Source of the DNA: Diplonema japonicum
Taxonomy: Eukaryota; Euglenozoa; Diplonemea; Diplonemida; Diplonemidae
Direction of reading: 5' to 3'
NCBI GenBank assembly: GCA_964019335.1
Contig: OZ025651.1
Coordinates: forward strand, 558,001-622,000
DNA: 64,000 bases
Within the stretch, counting starts at the first letter, position 1, and the number at the start of each line of letters is the position of its first letter. Positions 18,981 through 29,560 of this stretch are shown here, in pieces. The position numbers were made by a program, and so were the translations under genes. The notes under the pieces are model-generated. The model saw only the letters and a list, made by a program, of their open reading frames with translations. It did not search any database and was not told the origin of the DNA.

Positions 18981-20555
18981 TTATCCGCTCCTCCTTTCCA
19001 TCATGACTGGCCGTGCCATGCAAGCGATGGCTACCATTGACAATAGGATCAAAAAGTAGAAAACAGAGTTCCAGCCGTAGTTGGTGGCGAGGTAGGCGGT
19101 GACGGGACCCTGAAGAATTGCGCCAATGGAACCAATCCCACCCACAAAACCCGAGATCGATCCAGCATGCTGGGGAACGTTCAGCCGCTCAGCAAGATCC
19201 TGCAGAGTCGCACCCGTCATGAGCGTATCGCAGCCGAAGAAGAAAAACCCGACAAGGCCCGAGATAATACACGTGGCACTCATAGAAGACTTCATAACAC
19301 CACCCATGATAGAGAAGAGCAACAAAGACCTGTAAAAAAAAATATTATAAATTAAAAATACCCACTCCATTGCATACCCAGCACCGAGTTGAAGGTAAAT
19401 AACACACGCGCCAATTCTGCGTTTCCCGCCTTGATGCCAATCGGAGAAAACACCGCTTGCCATGCTACCTATAATCCCTCCGAAATCGAACGACGACGCT
19501 ACGTAACCAGCCATCACTGTTGAGTAGCCCAGTTCGATTGTTAAATAATAAGGCAGCCACGATAGCAAGGAGTATCTAATAAGCTTCTGACAGAAGTATG
19601 ACAGTGCAATATCGATGGTGCATGGGAGTGCGGCTAACTGGAACGTTGTCATAGTTTGCGATGCTGGGGAACCGGGCACGGTTTGTTGCTGTTGCTGCTG
19701 TTGCAACAACTTCTCCCCGTCAACAGAAGTCTCTGAACAGTTCGACAAATCGCCTGTTCTGAATCCTTGAATCCACTGTTGCGGGGAAACAAACCCGGAT
19801 CTGTTCGGATGCTCTGAGAGCAGTAAATACACCCCAACAGCAGATGCTCCAACACACGCAGTCACCCCGTAATATGACCATCTCCATCCCCACATCAATA
19901 ACGACGCTGCTATCCAATTCCCTAACAACGAACCAACAGCTTGACATGAACCCCATACCCCCATAACACGGCCACGCTCGTGCGGGGCTAACCAGGGTGT
20001 TACTACCGATACGCATGATGGCCAACCAAAAGATTCAAATATCCCGTTCAAACCCCACAGGAAGACCATGAAAAGGGGAACCGATGTTGTTGAGAACATT
20101 AAAGTGCATGTTGCCGAACCGAGCAAACCGAGTGCTATGATGGTCTTCGAGGAGTACTTGTTCTTCAATGAAGCGTAGAATATCTGCCCGAAACTGTAGG
20201 TTGTTAAGAATGCTGTGTCTACCATTGAAGACATCATGGGGGAGAGGTTGATTTCCTTCTGTACGTTGAACCTTACGACGCCGAAGGGTTTCCTGCCTAT
20301 GATGTATGCTGCATAGGCAACCCATGTCACGATTAGAACGTGTTTCATGCGAATTGTGTGGTAGCTGCCTTGGGACACGCTGAACCCTTCCAAGTTCATC
20401 GCTTTGTCATGGCCTTGTTCCGCTGCCGCATCCCCTATGTCCAAGCTGACCAACGAGCTGTTCTTCAGCTCGTCTTCTTCCGGTATGAGCAGCGGTGTCG
20501 TCACCTGTTTCTTCTCAGTTGATTTTTGCCTGTTGTGAACTGAAGTCTCGTTCAT
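18981..20555 (-). CDS. MFS organophosphate:phosphate antiporter (SLC37 / GlpT-like), one intron
   Basis: Spliced length 508 residues from ATG 20555. Twelve-helix major facilitator of the organophosphate:Pi antiporter family, which swaps glycerol-3-phosphate or glucose-6-phosphate for phosphate in plasma or ER membranes. Evidence: YIIGRKPFGVVRFN in helix 1, DTAFLTTYSFGQIFY, GLNGIFESFGWPSCV, and the hallmark RGRVMGVWGSCQAVGSLLGN. A poly-Gln stretch lies in the central loop. A 48-nt intron (19330-19377) is inferred: it begins GTATGC and ends TTTACAG, is in frame without a stop, and would otherwise insert 16 residues rich in Phe/Ile/Tyr into a helix. Substrate cannot be told from sequence. Confidence 0.93.
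   Translation of the reverse strand: MNETSVHNRQKSTEKKQVTTPLLIPEEDELKNSSLVSLDIGDAAAEQGHDKAMNLEGFSVSQGSYHTIRMKHVLIVTWVAYAAYIIGRKPFGVVRFNVQKEINLSPMMSSMVDTAFLTTYSFGQIFYASLKNKYSSKTIIALGLLGSATCTLMFSTTSVPLFMVFLWGLNGIFESFGWPSCVSVVTPWLAPHERGRVMGVWGSCQAVGSLLGNWIAASLLMWGWRWSYYGVTACVGASAVGVYLLLSEHPNRSGFVSPQQWIQGFRTGDLSNCSETSVDGEKLLQQQQQQQTVPGSPASQTMTTFQLAALPCTIDIALSYFCQKLIRYSLLSWLPYYLTIELGYSTVMAGYVASSFDFGGIIGSMASGVFSDWHQGGKRRIGACVIYLQLGAGYAMEWVFLIYNIFFYRSLLLFSIMGGVMKSSMSATCIISGLVGFFFFGCDTLMTGATLQDLAERLNVPQHAGSISGFVGGIGSIGAILQGPVTAYLATNYGWNSVFYFLILLSMVAIACMARPVMMERRSG
19330..19377 (-). other. Spliceosomal intron, 48 nt, in the antiporter gene
   Basis: On the minus strand GG|GTATGC ... TTTACAG|G, T-rich before the acceptor. 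Length divisible by three and no stop, so it is hidden inside a long frame. Confidence 0.7.
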
Positions 20556-20838
20556 TTTTTTGGATATTGGACGGGGGGGGGGGGGGTGGTTTTACGAAAA
20601 AAAGGAAATCGTAGAATGCCCTGTGAGGTTTTGGGGGGGTTTTTTTTTTGAATAGAAAGATCAATAGGGAAAAAGACAACAACAAAAAAAAAGAAAAAAA
20701 AAACGGAAACATAAAAAAAAAAAAAAAAGGAACAACAGGTAGAAAGGAAAAAAAAAAAAAAAAAGGGAGGAACAAAAAAAAAAAAAAAGACAAACAAAGA
20801 AAAAGATACAAGTGGTTAATTTTTTTTTAATTATTCTT

Positions 20839-21276
20839 CTACTGTTGGATGTAGAAAGTAGGAGGGGCGTGCAGGGCAACAGGCGCGTGGTGGGGGTGGG
20901 CTTGGACCGGGTTGGTGCCTATGGGGAGGGAACCGTTCGCGATGCACCTATTGTTGATCATTATGGAGCCGAGGCGGGCCATCTCGGAGGCGTCACGGGC
21001 GGCAGCCTGATCGTATCGAATTTGGTTGCACTCCCTTGCATGGGCTGCGGTGTTGTAAGCAGTTGCCTCGTACTCAGCCCTGCTCAGGCTGGCATTGTGT
21101 GCCCTATGCGCCGCATCAAGCGCCTCCTGCTTTGTGGCGTCCAGTGCAGTCTCTCGAGGGTACACCACAGGAAATCCACCATGAGGCACAATGTGAGGCA
21201 CTCCCGTCGCCTCCGGTGCAACCTGCACACCAAGGGGGTACACAGCCTCTGGGAACACAGCGTTGTACACCGACAT
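20839..21276 (-). CDS. Hypothetical protein, Ala/His-rich
   Basis: 145 residues from ATG 21276 (upstream codons in frame derive from homopolymers). Begins MSVYNAVFPEAVYPLGV; the middle third is an Ala-rich helical stretch (ATKQEALDAAHRAHNASLSR), and the tail is rich in Pro, His and Ala. No signal peptide or membrane segment. GC-rich coding composition contrasts with the flanks, which supports it being real. No family recognised. Confidence 0.65.
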   Translation of the reverse strand: MSVYNAVFPEAVYPLGVQVAPEATGVPHIVPHGGFPVVYPRETALDATKQEALDAAHRAHNASLSRAEYEATAYNTAAHARECNQIRYDQAAARDASEMARLGSIMINNRCIANGSLPIGTNPVQAHPHHAPVALHAPPTFYIQQ

Positions 21277-21896
21277 TTTTTTGTGGAATTTCCTTTTTTT
21301 TTTCCCCCTAAAAAAACTTTTTTTCGGCAAAAAAAAGGGGGGGGGGAAATCAATTCTTTTTTTATTATAAATAATGGTTGTGGGGAAATAAGTTTCATAT
21401 ATTTTTTTTTTTTTTTTTTCGTTTTTCTCAATACCCCCCCGCCCCCGAAACACAGGATAATTGAGCTCGTAGGCTACTCGTGGAGGGTACAAAAGATGGG
21501 GGAAGGGGGTAAAAGAAAGTTGGAAAAAAAAAAGGGTTCTTTTATTTTCTTCCTTTTTTCTTAAAAAACTTTTCCACATTTATACTTCCCCTCCCCCTAT
21601 TTTTTTTTTTTCGCTGTTGTTTTCGTGGAGATCAGCCGGGATGGGGAGACACGATGGGGAAAGAGGAAAAAAAAAAAAAAAAAAAGAGAGCACAAACCAA
21701 CTGCACGAAACTTAACTAAGAGAAGATATTCCCTCTTTCCTCCCACCACTTTTTTTTTTCCCCCCTGAACTGGGAAAAAAGAGAGAACTACCCACCAAGG
21801 GGGGAGACACGATGGGGAAATAAAAAAATCTTGAATTGGAGGGAGAATAAAAAAAAAAGAGACATTTAAGGGTACCTGCGGTATGTGGCAGGACGC

Positions 21897-21941
<45 letters not shown>

Positions 21942-22020
21942 ACGAGTTAACATAGAGACAGGATAAATATTAAAAAAAAAAAAAAACACACGAATTTAAT
22001 TCAAAAAAAAGAAAAAAACT
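21277..22020. other. Intergenic low-complexity spacer with short repeats
   Basis: Contains GGGGAGACACGATGGGGAAA twice (about 21641 and 21801), the 41-bp repeat at 21858-21898, and an A-run of about 40 nt at 21899-21938. No gene seen. Confidence 0.75.
21858..21898. repeat. 41-bp perfect dispersed repeat, copy 1
   Basis: Identical over 41 bases to 36814-36854 (core GGGTACCTGCGGTATGTGG). In both copies an A-rich tract lies directly to the left. Read on the minus strand it is T-tract + AG, a 21-nt segment ending CAG, then GTACCC and another T-tract, i.e. it looks like a micro-exon with its splice signals. Read on the plus strand it contains the usual donor GTATGT. Confidence 0.7.
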
Positions 22021-22049
22021 TCAATACAGATCGAGAACGGATGTTTTCT

Positions 22050-22082
<33 letters not shown>

Positions 22083-23326
22083 TTTTTCTCTCCCCGCAAC
22101 CATACCAAGGCGGGTGAAGTTTTGCTAGACAAACTAGGGCCTTCGCTTAACGAAAGTTCCTTTGGGGTGGGGAGTTTTGAAGCATCGATTTTTTGAGAAG
22201 GTGTACGGGAGCGTTGCGTTCTATCTGGGGTCCCATCGATGGTGCGCAGATCAGAAGCAAGACGTTCGAGTTTCAAGGACCAGTAAGCCCTGTGTGTTAG
22301 AGAGGTGGAGGCAGCTTCCATCCAACGACGGGACTCCAGGACACGCTCGCAATGACACCAGTCACACAGCCGTTCCCCGTCCCCATCCTGGCCACCATGT
22401 CGGGAACTACTGCAAGAGTTGCAGACAGACCGGAAACAATTCCTACAATGATGCTCCCTCGATTTTTTGTTGTAATGAAAATTACACAGTTCGCACTCCT
22501 TGAAGTGGTGCCGGTCCAGGTCGAAGTCACGCTTGCGCAGTTTAACGGTTTTCAAGACCTCCTCCCGTGCACGCTCTCCCCGTGCTGCCCTCTCGTTGTC
22601 CTGCTGCGCGTAGTACTGCTGTTCCGCTTTCAATGTTGCGATCTCACTACGCAGATGGCAAAGCTCTATGCTGCGTTGGTTTGCTTCTTTGTACTCCGAT
22701 CGTTGGTTTTTGATGGCGGATTCCAATGAAGCTTTTTCTTTGAGGAGCTGTGCCATGCTGGCTTTTTTGTTGCCCCGCCATCCTGACTCCACAATGGGCT
22801 CGCGTGTAGGTGAGGCGTCATCGTCCTCATCTTCAGAGGACGGTGTTTCTGTCATGGTGCTGGCGTGCTTGATACGCTCCAGGATGGCGTTGCGGTGGGA
22901 TCGCAGCACGTTGTTCCTCTCGAGGAGGACGTCCAGGAGGTCTTTGTCCTTTCCTAGCTCGCAGATTTGATCAACGTCGTCGTCCCCATTGCGCATGAAG
23001 GAGTAGAAGTAGATTTCACCGAGTTTGTCGCCCAGCAGGTTGTACAGAGGGTGCTCCTTGTCGGCCTCGTACTTGCTGGCGCAGGTGTTGCACACCCTCA
23101 TGTTTTTCCCGCCGCCGTTGTGGGTTTCAAGCTTGAACTTCGACTTGCTGCAGTCTGCACAGACCACCTCACCGCAGTGCCTGCAGTGGTGCTTCTTCCG
23201 AACTATCATTTTAAACTCCGTCCCGCACAGCCTGCAACTCTCCGCGTCCTTCCAATGCCTTCGCGACAATGCCGCCCCCGTGCCCTGGATGTCCGGGCTG
23301 CCCGAACCGTCATCGTAAATATTCAT
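22021..23326 (-). CDS. Twin FYVE-type zinc finger protein
   Basis: Spliced length 415 residues. First FYVE domain near residues 25-90: W-x-x-D (WKDAESCRLC), the PI3P-binding RKKHHCRHCG and eight Cys/His ligands ending RVCNTC. A second, more divergent FYVE-like finger near 290-340 has CELC, SREHHCRNC and LCDWC. Charged helical region between. Proteins with such fingers bind PI3P on endosomes; the partner is unknown. Start at 23326 is preferred because a CACAG acceptor-like site lies between it and the earlier in-frame ATG at 23362. A 58-nt intron (22048-22105, GTATGG...CAG, mostly poly-A) replaces a poly-Lys tail by the end KTSVLDLY. Without splicing the frame runs to 22001. Confidence 0.88.
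22048..22105 (-). other. Probable 58-nt intron at the 3' end of the FYVE gene
   Basis: Minus strand: TTG|GTATGG, a 31-nt A-run, then ACAG|AAA. Splicing keeps frame and gives a stop after nine codons. Confidence 0.5.
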
Positions 23327-23438
23327 GATTCGGGGCTGTGCGGGGTGATGATATATAAACATATATAGGATGGGGGGGGGGGGGGGTTGTGAAATATATA
23401 ATAAATGAGAGATTTTTTTTTTGTTTTGGTTTTTTTTA

Positions 23439-23705
23439 TTATTGCACAGTTGTTTGTTCTTCAGCCGTCTTGCGTCGGGTCTCGCGTTGTTGTAGCATTA
23501 TTGTCAGGTTGATGCATTTTTTGCGGGCTTCTTTTAAGCTCGCTTCCTGGAGCTTGATGGCGGTCAGTGCCTTGTCGTGTTGCGCGGTCAGCTTGCAGAG
23601 TCTGTCTTGTTGCACCGCAATGTCCTGTTGCACTCCACTGAGCTGCGCACGTTTCGACGAAAGCGAACAACTCGCCTCGCCAAATAGAATTTCGAACTCC
23701 GTCAT
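23439..23705 (-). CDS. Small coiled-coil protein, hypothetical
   Basis: 88 residues from ATG 23705, which directly follows a T-rich tract ending GGAAG on the coding strand. Nearly the whole protein is predicted helical by eye with heptad-like spacing (LSGVQQDIAVQQDRLCKLTA), rich in Gln, Lys, Glu. No family recognised. Upstream Pro/Phe codons in the same frame come from G- and T-runs and are excluded. Confidence 0.6.
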   Translation of the reverse strand: MTEFEILFGEASCSLSSKRAQLSGVQQDIAVQQDRLCKLTAQHDKALTAIKLQEASLKEARKKCINLTIMLQQRETRRKTAEEQTTVQ

Positions 23706-23871
23706 CTTCCGTATAAAAATAAAAAAGGGAAAAAAAAAATGTGTAAAAGATTCTTTAGAAAAGGGAGGGGTTCCGATGGGGGGGGGGGGGGGGGGGAGAG
23801 AAGAAAAGATATAACAACAACACTCTATACTCTTTCCCACGTTTTCTCCCTTCTTTTTTTTTTTTTTTTTT

Positions 23872-24951
23872 TCAAATCACATGGAACCAACCCCTCGATG
23901 ATTCTGACTGATGCTCCTTTCCGATTCTTTTTGACAACCGAATACACTTCGTTCCCGGCAGCCCGTACTTGTAAGCCCCGGTGAAGAACCAATCAAGCAG
24001 AAAAGTATGATATGTGAGATCGTCAAAGATCTATAATAAGGAAAATTAATTTTCGCCCAAAAAAAGAAAAATACATACCATCTTCCCAGGAGTAGAGTAA
24101 AAACCACGAACGTCGAAGTACCACGAAGAAGCTGGTTCGTCAATTCCAAAGGCGGCAAGGATTGCTTGCAGATCGGGGATTTCGTCGAAAGTCAGATGAT
24201 GTTTGTCTAGTACGTTTTCGTACTCGTCAACTATTTCAACAGGTACTGTTTTGAGATTTTGCAGTGCTTGGATAAACTCGTTGACCTTTTCTGGAGGGGC
24301 GTCGAGGTGGTTCACGAACAGCTGGTGCAGAAAGTTACCGTCGAGCATATTAAGCAAATCGTCGGGGAAATTCGTGCTCTCGTACTCGGCTTTCAAACTG
24401 ATCCCTGCCAGCAAAGAATCATCTATGCCGTGGTCCGCTACCCCAGATGCAATTTTCGGTGAAGCCAGCCCAGAACACCTCAACGCGTAAATCAGCAAAT
24501 CGTTTTTTAGATAATCCAGAGGTACTACGTTCTGTTCGTTCTCATACTCGTACTGTTGAACAAAGAAATAGAAAGCTTTCCAAAATTTTCGTTCCTCTGC
24601 GAGCGATAGTAGTGTGAGGTTAAGGTGTTCTATGCGTGATAGGGGGCCCAGGCTGTTCAGGTCTTTCGGGTAGCCTTCCATGTCCACGAGGAAGTCAAGG
24701 TAGAAATACCGGCCTTTTGCCCCCGTCATCTGTTTCTCTTGGGCCCATTCCTGCAGCTTTCCCATTAAATCAAACAGCGGTCGGCGGGGATCGTTTCCTA
24801 AGTTGTCGTTATCCCTCTTCCTTCCTCTTGCCATATTCTCCCTAAACCCCATTCCTTGCACGCCAGGTGCAACAGATCGTGCCCCCGGCGTCCAGTGTTT
24901 CCCATTTGTGGGCTTGAAGTACGTACCGATCGTTTTACCTATATTTGACAT
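23872..24951 (-). CDS. Hypothetical protein, one intron near the 3' end
   Basis: Spliced length 343 residues from ATG 24951. Begins MSNIGKTIGTYFKPTNG; the rest is mixed alpha-helical, acidic in the middle, with no signal peptide or membrane segment. The 48-nt intron at 24031-24078 (ATG|GTATGT...TTATTATAG|ATC) is well supported: without it the frame stops inside the intron, with it 52 more plausible residues follow, starting IFDDLTYHTFLLDWFFTG and ending at the TGA at 23872. I do not recognise the family. Confidence 0.8.
24031..24078 (-). other. Spliceosomal intron, 48 nt
   Basis: GTATGT donor, T-rich body, TTATAG acceptor on the minus strand; contains an in-frame stop (TAA), so splicing is required to extend the protein. 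Confidence 0.8.
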
Positions 24952-25014
24952 TTTTTTTTTCCTCTTTTTTTTTTCTTCTCCTTTTTTTCCTTTTTTTTAA
25001 AAAATTTTTTTTAA

Positions 25015-25068
25015 ACCACTAAGCCCACACGGCTAAAAACCGAAAAAAGTCTATTTCCTAAAAAAATC

Positions 25069-25142
<74 letters not shown>

Positions 25143-25627
25143 GCATTTAACCATGCAAAGTGTTCTTTTTATGGAGAAGTGACCTCTGGAGACATTCAGG
25201 CCCTGATCTGGCTTTTGACCTTATGACTTTTGACCCAAATGCCCTGTTGTTGGGGGAAACAAGTTTTAAAAAAAATAAATACTAAAATGCGCTAAAAACA
25301 CTATTCTAGTCCAAATTTAGCTTGCGTTTCACACCTCTCTGGCGTACGGGGCCTATCGGTGAGTTTCTGGTACTTGTCGGTGGTTCGGGCTCCTGAAGAT
25401 CACGATGATGCCCCCCCCTACAGGTGGGGTCGAGTATTCCCATTGTCACTTTTTTCCGGATTTTAGATGCTTCAAATCCTTAAAAGAATGCTGAAAAAGG
25501 GCAATATTTAGCCAAACACAGTGGAAAAAATCGCGCAATGGCGCCAAAAAAGACAATGGCGGGTCGCCATTTGACCAAAAGGTCTATGGATTTTTTATGT
25601 CATATTTATATGACATGTGGGTTTAGT
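25015..25627. mobile_element. Non-autonomous inverted-repeat element, TTAA-flanked on the left
   Basis: Left end ACTAAGCCCACACG after TTAA+ACC, right end the complement of ACTAAACCCACATG. The left end (CCACTAAG) resembles the piggyBac terminus at 26829 (CCACTAAAGG). The body from 25140 has ordinary complexity, unlike the flanking spacer, and contains the perfect palindrome TGTCATATTTATATGACA near 25600. No coding capacity recognised. Confidence 0.45.
25070..25138. repeat. 69-nt poly-A homopolymer
   Basis: Longest uninterrupted homopolymer seen. True length is uncertain because such runs are hard to sequence and assemble. Confidence 0.8.
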
Positions 25628-25810
25628 AGAGGAAGAGCAACAAAAAAAGAGGGGAGGGAATAAAAATACGGGGGAAGGAAGGGAGAAGACAAGGCGAGAC
25701 TATCAAAAAATTATATTTTCTTCTTCTTCTTTTTTTTTTTAAATAATAACCAAATTCGAATGCTGGATTTGGACTTCATATGGACAACGAAAAGAAAAAA
25801 AAAAGGAAAG

Positions 25811-25851
25811 AAATCATTATGATAGGAACGAAGTGGTTAGCAACGGCCCGC
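25811..25851 (+). repeat. Short dispersed repeat with A-tail, copy 1 (SINE-like)
   Basis: Text TATGATAGGAACGAAGTGG then TTAGCAACGGCC, followed by A-rich DNA. Near copies at 41086-41125 and, more diverged, 57802-57833, all in the same orientation and all A-tailed. The AGGAACGAAGTGGTTAGC part is reminiscent of the A-box region of Ser/Leu tRNAs; no B box is seen. Confidence 0.4.
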
Positions 25852-26828
25852 AAAAAAAAGAAAAGAAAACTGGAACAAATCCATCGTGGATTTCTTTCGA
25901 TTTCGAAAACTTTTTCCGTTTCACAAGTCCAAATCTGGTATATAAAAACAAAAGACTTAAGCAGTTTGACCCCCCCTCAAATTCTTCGTTTTTTTTCCGT
26001 ATTTTTTTTTTTTCAATTACCTTATTTAGACTAAACTTACCCGATTTTTTCTGCGGCCTTGGGCAAAAAAAAAAAAACTTTGTAACGCGTAACAATGCCA
26101 ACAATCCCCTTTTTTTATATACAATAGGTGCTCTTCCGTTCATCAAAAAAAAAGAGGGGAGGACGGCTCGCTGTAAAACAAATAACTCTTGCAGAAAATT
26201 ATAGACACCGACGGTCTGAGGAAAAGAGGGAAAAAATATAAATTTCTCGCATCCTTTTTTCGCCCTCCCCTAAATTCACATTTTAACTTTGTTACATTAA
26301 CACACACCCTCATTCCTCTCCCCCCCTCTTTTTTGTTTCTTCTTCTTGCTCTTTGGGATGTTCGTGATTTCTTCAGTACTTTAAGTAAGATCGTTCCCCC
26401 CCTCCTTTTTTTTTCATTCGTTCTATTCTTTAACAAATAATAGGAAATGATGAAATTCTAAGTAACTCCATCATTCCGAAGACGAAAACAAAAAAAAAAA
26501 AAAAAAAAAACAGGAGTGTGTGGAGGGGGATGAAGGTCAGAAAGAGAAGAGAAGAAAAAAAAAAAAAAAAAAAAGAAAAGACTCACAATACCACATAGAC
26601 AGAAGTCACTATGAGTCAAAAAAGGAGTTTTTCTTAAGCAGGAAAAAAAACCGCAGGCTCACCACTGGAAAGCCCGGAAACCAGGGGGACATATAGAGGA
26701 ACCAGATAAACCCTGAGTTAATGTTTGCAACATGGATTCGCAAGTCAGCCCAGACCAGGGAAGAGTGTAAGAGGGTGGCAAGCAAACGACGTACTTACCT
26801 CACTTTCCTCCCGATTTTTTTTTTTTAA

Positions 26829-28564
26829 CCACTAAAGGACCATGAGGACATATTACCTTAAGAAAAATTATCTTTTCTATGTGACACTTTTTGTGCCACA
26901 CAGCCCCTGGACTTTACTAAGACCCATTGTTCCGCGATTTCTTTTTATTTGAAATACCCTTTTGCGCGAAGAACAAACACAAAAACCCGTCCCCAAGGGG
27001 GTTGCTTGGTGTCCTTTTGTACTTATTATTTGAGAGCAGCTTCTCAGGACCTTCAGAAGTGCTTCTTCCAACTCCAGCACCACCTCAGATGAGGGTGGTG
27101 TGTGTTGGGGACAAATATCAACCGTTTACCGGCCAAGAAATGACATGGGTACAGGGGTCCAGCAACATCAAACAGCAACATGGATAGGCTACAACTTTTC
27201 AGTTTGTTTATCACAAACAGTTTGCTGAGGTCCATTATCAGCTGTTCAAAGGTGTATGCCACATCCAAGGCACCACATTGGACGCAGACGTGGTACAACT
27301 GAACACCTGGATCGCCGTCTGGGTTCTGCCCGCCTTGATGGACGAAGTCTGCAGGGCGGGCGTCAAGGACTACTGGTCTACAAAGGAAGAGATTGCAACG
27401 CCTTACATAGGCCGTGTCCTGGGCCGCGCCACATTTCTCCATATCTTCTTGTTGTGTCCACTTTGGCTCACAGGGCAACGAGACACTATCAAAAGTGGAG
27501 ATGCTGCATTCCCGGACTCCCCCAGCTGGAAAGCTGCATACCACCCCCGGTCAAGAGCTGAGCATTGATTCGCTCCTTCTCCCGCCTTAAGCACAGCATT
27601 TTTCAACCAGCTAAACGCAAGCGCTATGGCTTTAAGGTGTACTCCGCCGCATTCATGCACGGGATACGCGCTTAACATTAGAATTTACCCTGGTGGGGAC
27701 CCGGAGGACACGGTACCATGTCTTCTGCGACAGTTCGAGCATCGTGGTCACTGGGTTGCGATGGATAATCTTTATTCTAATTACCAGCTCTTCTGCTCTC
27801 TCTTGGGTACGGGTATGCATGCTATCGGAGGTTCAGCGCAACAGAAAAATACAACCCCGTGGGCACGGTTCAACTCCGGAAGACGACAGTGGGCAGAAAA
27901 ACGAAAAAGGAGGCCAGCAAACATCATGCAGAGTTCGGACAGCATCCGGTTCCTCTTGTGGCACGGCCGTACTAAACCCGTGTTAACCTTTTCGGCTTTG
28001 CCTATAATTTTGCCTTTAATCTCTACGACTTTGCCTGTAGTATGAAATTCACCTCAAGGTGTGCCAAAAATCAAAAAAAAAACAATTTTACACCTGCAAA
28101 ACGTTCTATGTTGCCCTGTGCCCTGAGTGCTTTGAGATTTTTCATACAAAAAATGACTACCCTGACATGATAAAATACCGACAATTCTGGGGACGCTTGA
28201 AAAAAAAAAAAAAATCCTCAAGGGCTCCAGCGTCCGCCAGGACCCAATGTTGGAAGAAAATCGACATCTGTAGAAGAAAAGAAAGCGAGGGAGGCTGTCC
28301 TCCGCCCAAGCGCTCGAGTGGGTTGAGCAAAGTTGCTCGTGATGCTCAGTACTCTGTTGTATATTTCCTCTCCCGACCCCGTATGAGCACTAAGTAAGCC
28401 CCCCTGCATGGAAAATAAACTGTTTTTTTTACCCTGGGTCACGTGCTTTTTAAAGGGTGTAGTGTACTTTCCTATGGTTAAACTCTCGCATTTTTTTTTC
28501 CCGGGTTCATAAATAGACGGTCCTTGGCACTTTTTTCGCCAAAAACCCCCAGTCCTTTAGTGGG
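26829..28564 (+). mobile_element. piggyBac-like DNA transposon, decayed
   Basis: Ends: TTAA|CCACTAAAGGAC at the left and GTCCTTTAGTGGG|TAAA at the right, i.e. inverted termini CC(C)ACTAAAGGAC next to the TTAA target duplication (one copy mutated to TAAA). The interior codes on the plus strand for a broken piggyBac transposase (see 27181-28175). Total 1736 bp, within the usual size range. Confidence 0.85.
27181..28175 (+). pseudogene. piggyBac transposase pseudogene (DDE_Tnp_1_7)
   Basis: Read across three plus frames the fragments follow the family order. LQLFSLFITNSLL is the start of the DDE domain. TPGQELSID is next, where the first catalytic Asp region should be. PAKRKRYGFKVYSAAF and SCTGYALNIRIYPG follow, then GHWVAMDNLYSNYQLF (second Asp) and LLGTGMHAIG. 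WHGRTKPVLTFS comes next, and finally the Cys-rich tail CQKSKKKQFYTCK, ALCPECFEIFHT. Several frameshifts and in-frame stops mean no active enzyme. It is one of only two clear plus-strand protein relics, both transposons. Confidence 0.85.
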
Positions 28565-29059
28565 TAAAATAGAATCTTTTTTTGATGATGTTTGCTTAGG
28601 ACTCATAGTGACTCCGGTCCATGAGACATATCTGTCAAAGAAGAAGAAGAAGAGAACAAAAAAGAAGGAAATAAAAAAAAAAAAACCCCCCATTCTTTTA
28701 ATCTAACAACTTTTTAAAATCAAGTTTGCTATTTTTTTTTCTTTTTTTTTTTGTTACGGGTTCACAATAATATTTGTAAGGTATGCTTCCATTTTTTTAA
28801 CCTTGTGAGCATTGCACTAATATAGTTTTCTTTTTTTCTCTCAGTTTCCCCCCCTTTTTTTTCTCGTCTCGCCTGGAACTGAAGCGGAAAGAGTGGGGGG
28901 GGGGGGGGGGGGAAACAAAAACAAAAACAAAAACAAAAAAAGACTGTTAAAAATGAAAAAGTGCCGTACTGACATCTGTATGAGTGTTTCGCACCCGGGA
29001 GTTTTGTTTGGCCCGAACCAATTTTTAAATCACACGATCTTTATTTATTTATTTTTTTA

Positions 29060-29113
29060 CTAAATAAATAGTTATTTCCTTCTGTCCGGGGGATTTTCTT
29101 TTGAAGGCCACTG

Positions 29114-29159
<46 letters not shown>

Positions 29160-29222
29160 CCCTTCAAAGCGTCCGGGAAATTTGTCGGTCCGGTTAATCA
29201 GTCAGCGATATTCCCCTTACAG
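29060..29222. mobile_element. Possible short TA-flanked relic
   Basis: Right end CTTACAG|TA resembles TTTACAG|TA ends of the 3441 and 57117 elements; left end TA|CTAAATAAATAG is only loosely related. Contains a T-run of about 43 nt. Confidence 0.25.
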
Positions 29223-29385
29223 TATTTTTTTTGGGGGGGGGTTTCTTCTTTTTTTTCCCCTCTTCCCATTCATTAATAACATGTTGACACGCTGAAACAG
29301 TAGAGGGAAAAAGAAAAAAAGGGGGGGGTGGAGAAAGGCACAGGCCATCCACAAGGGGTGGGAAAAAAAAAGGGGGGGGGAAGCT

Positions 29386-29560
29386 TCATTCCTTGACCCA
29401 CACTAATGCCTGGGGGGAGGAAGGGGGAGCAGACGCAAGTGCTACAGTGTCAAGCCTTCCCCTGATGAAGGGAAATTCCTCAGCCTGCGCACGATGACCA
29501 ATCTTCTTATAGTTGAAGAAACAGGGGGCGATCACGGCAGGAGAGATGGTGGGGAGAAAA
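29386..29560 (-). CDS. Orphan coding-like stretch, possible last exon
   Basis: Minus-strand frame after a TCACAG acceptor-like site: VFFLPTISPAVIAPCFFNYK then KIGHRAQAEEFPFIRGR, ending VWVKE and a TGA at 29386. Ordinary codon composition in otherwise homopolymeric DNA. No start codon; candidate upstream exons around 29950-30047 cannot be joined with confidence. Unrecognised. Confidence 0.25.

Noticed and set aside
20552-20830. Phe/Lys-rich ORFs upstream of the antiporter
   Set aside because: Direct translations of T- and A-runs.
22001-22105. Poly-lysine C-terminus of the FYVE protein
   Set aside because: Better explained as a retained intron (GTATGG...CAG) than as protein.
25140-25620. Unique-texture DNA as a possible gene
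   Set aside because: Stops in all frames by eye and bounded by inverted ends, so treated as a non-autonomous element.
26790-26810. ACTTACCT reminiscent of the U1 snRNA 5' end
   Set aside because: Only eight bases match, and the rest bears no U1 structure.
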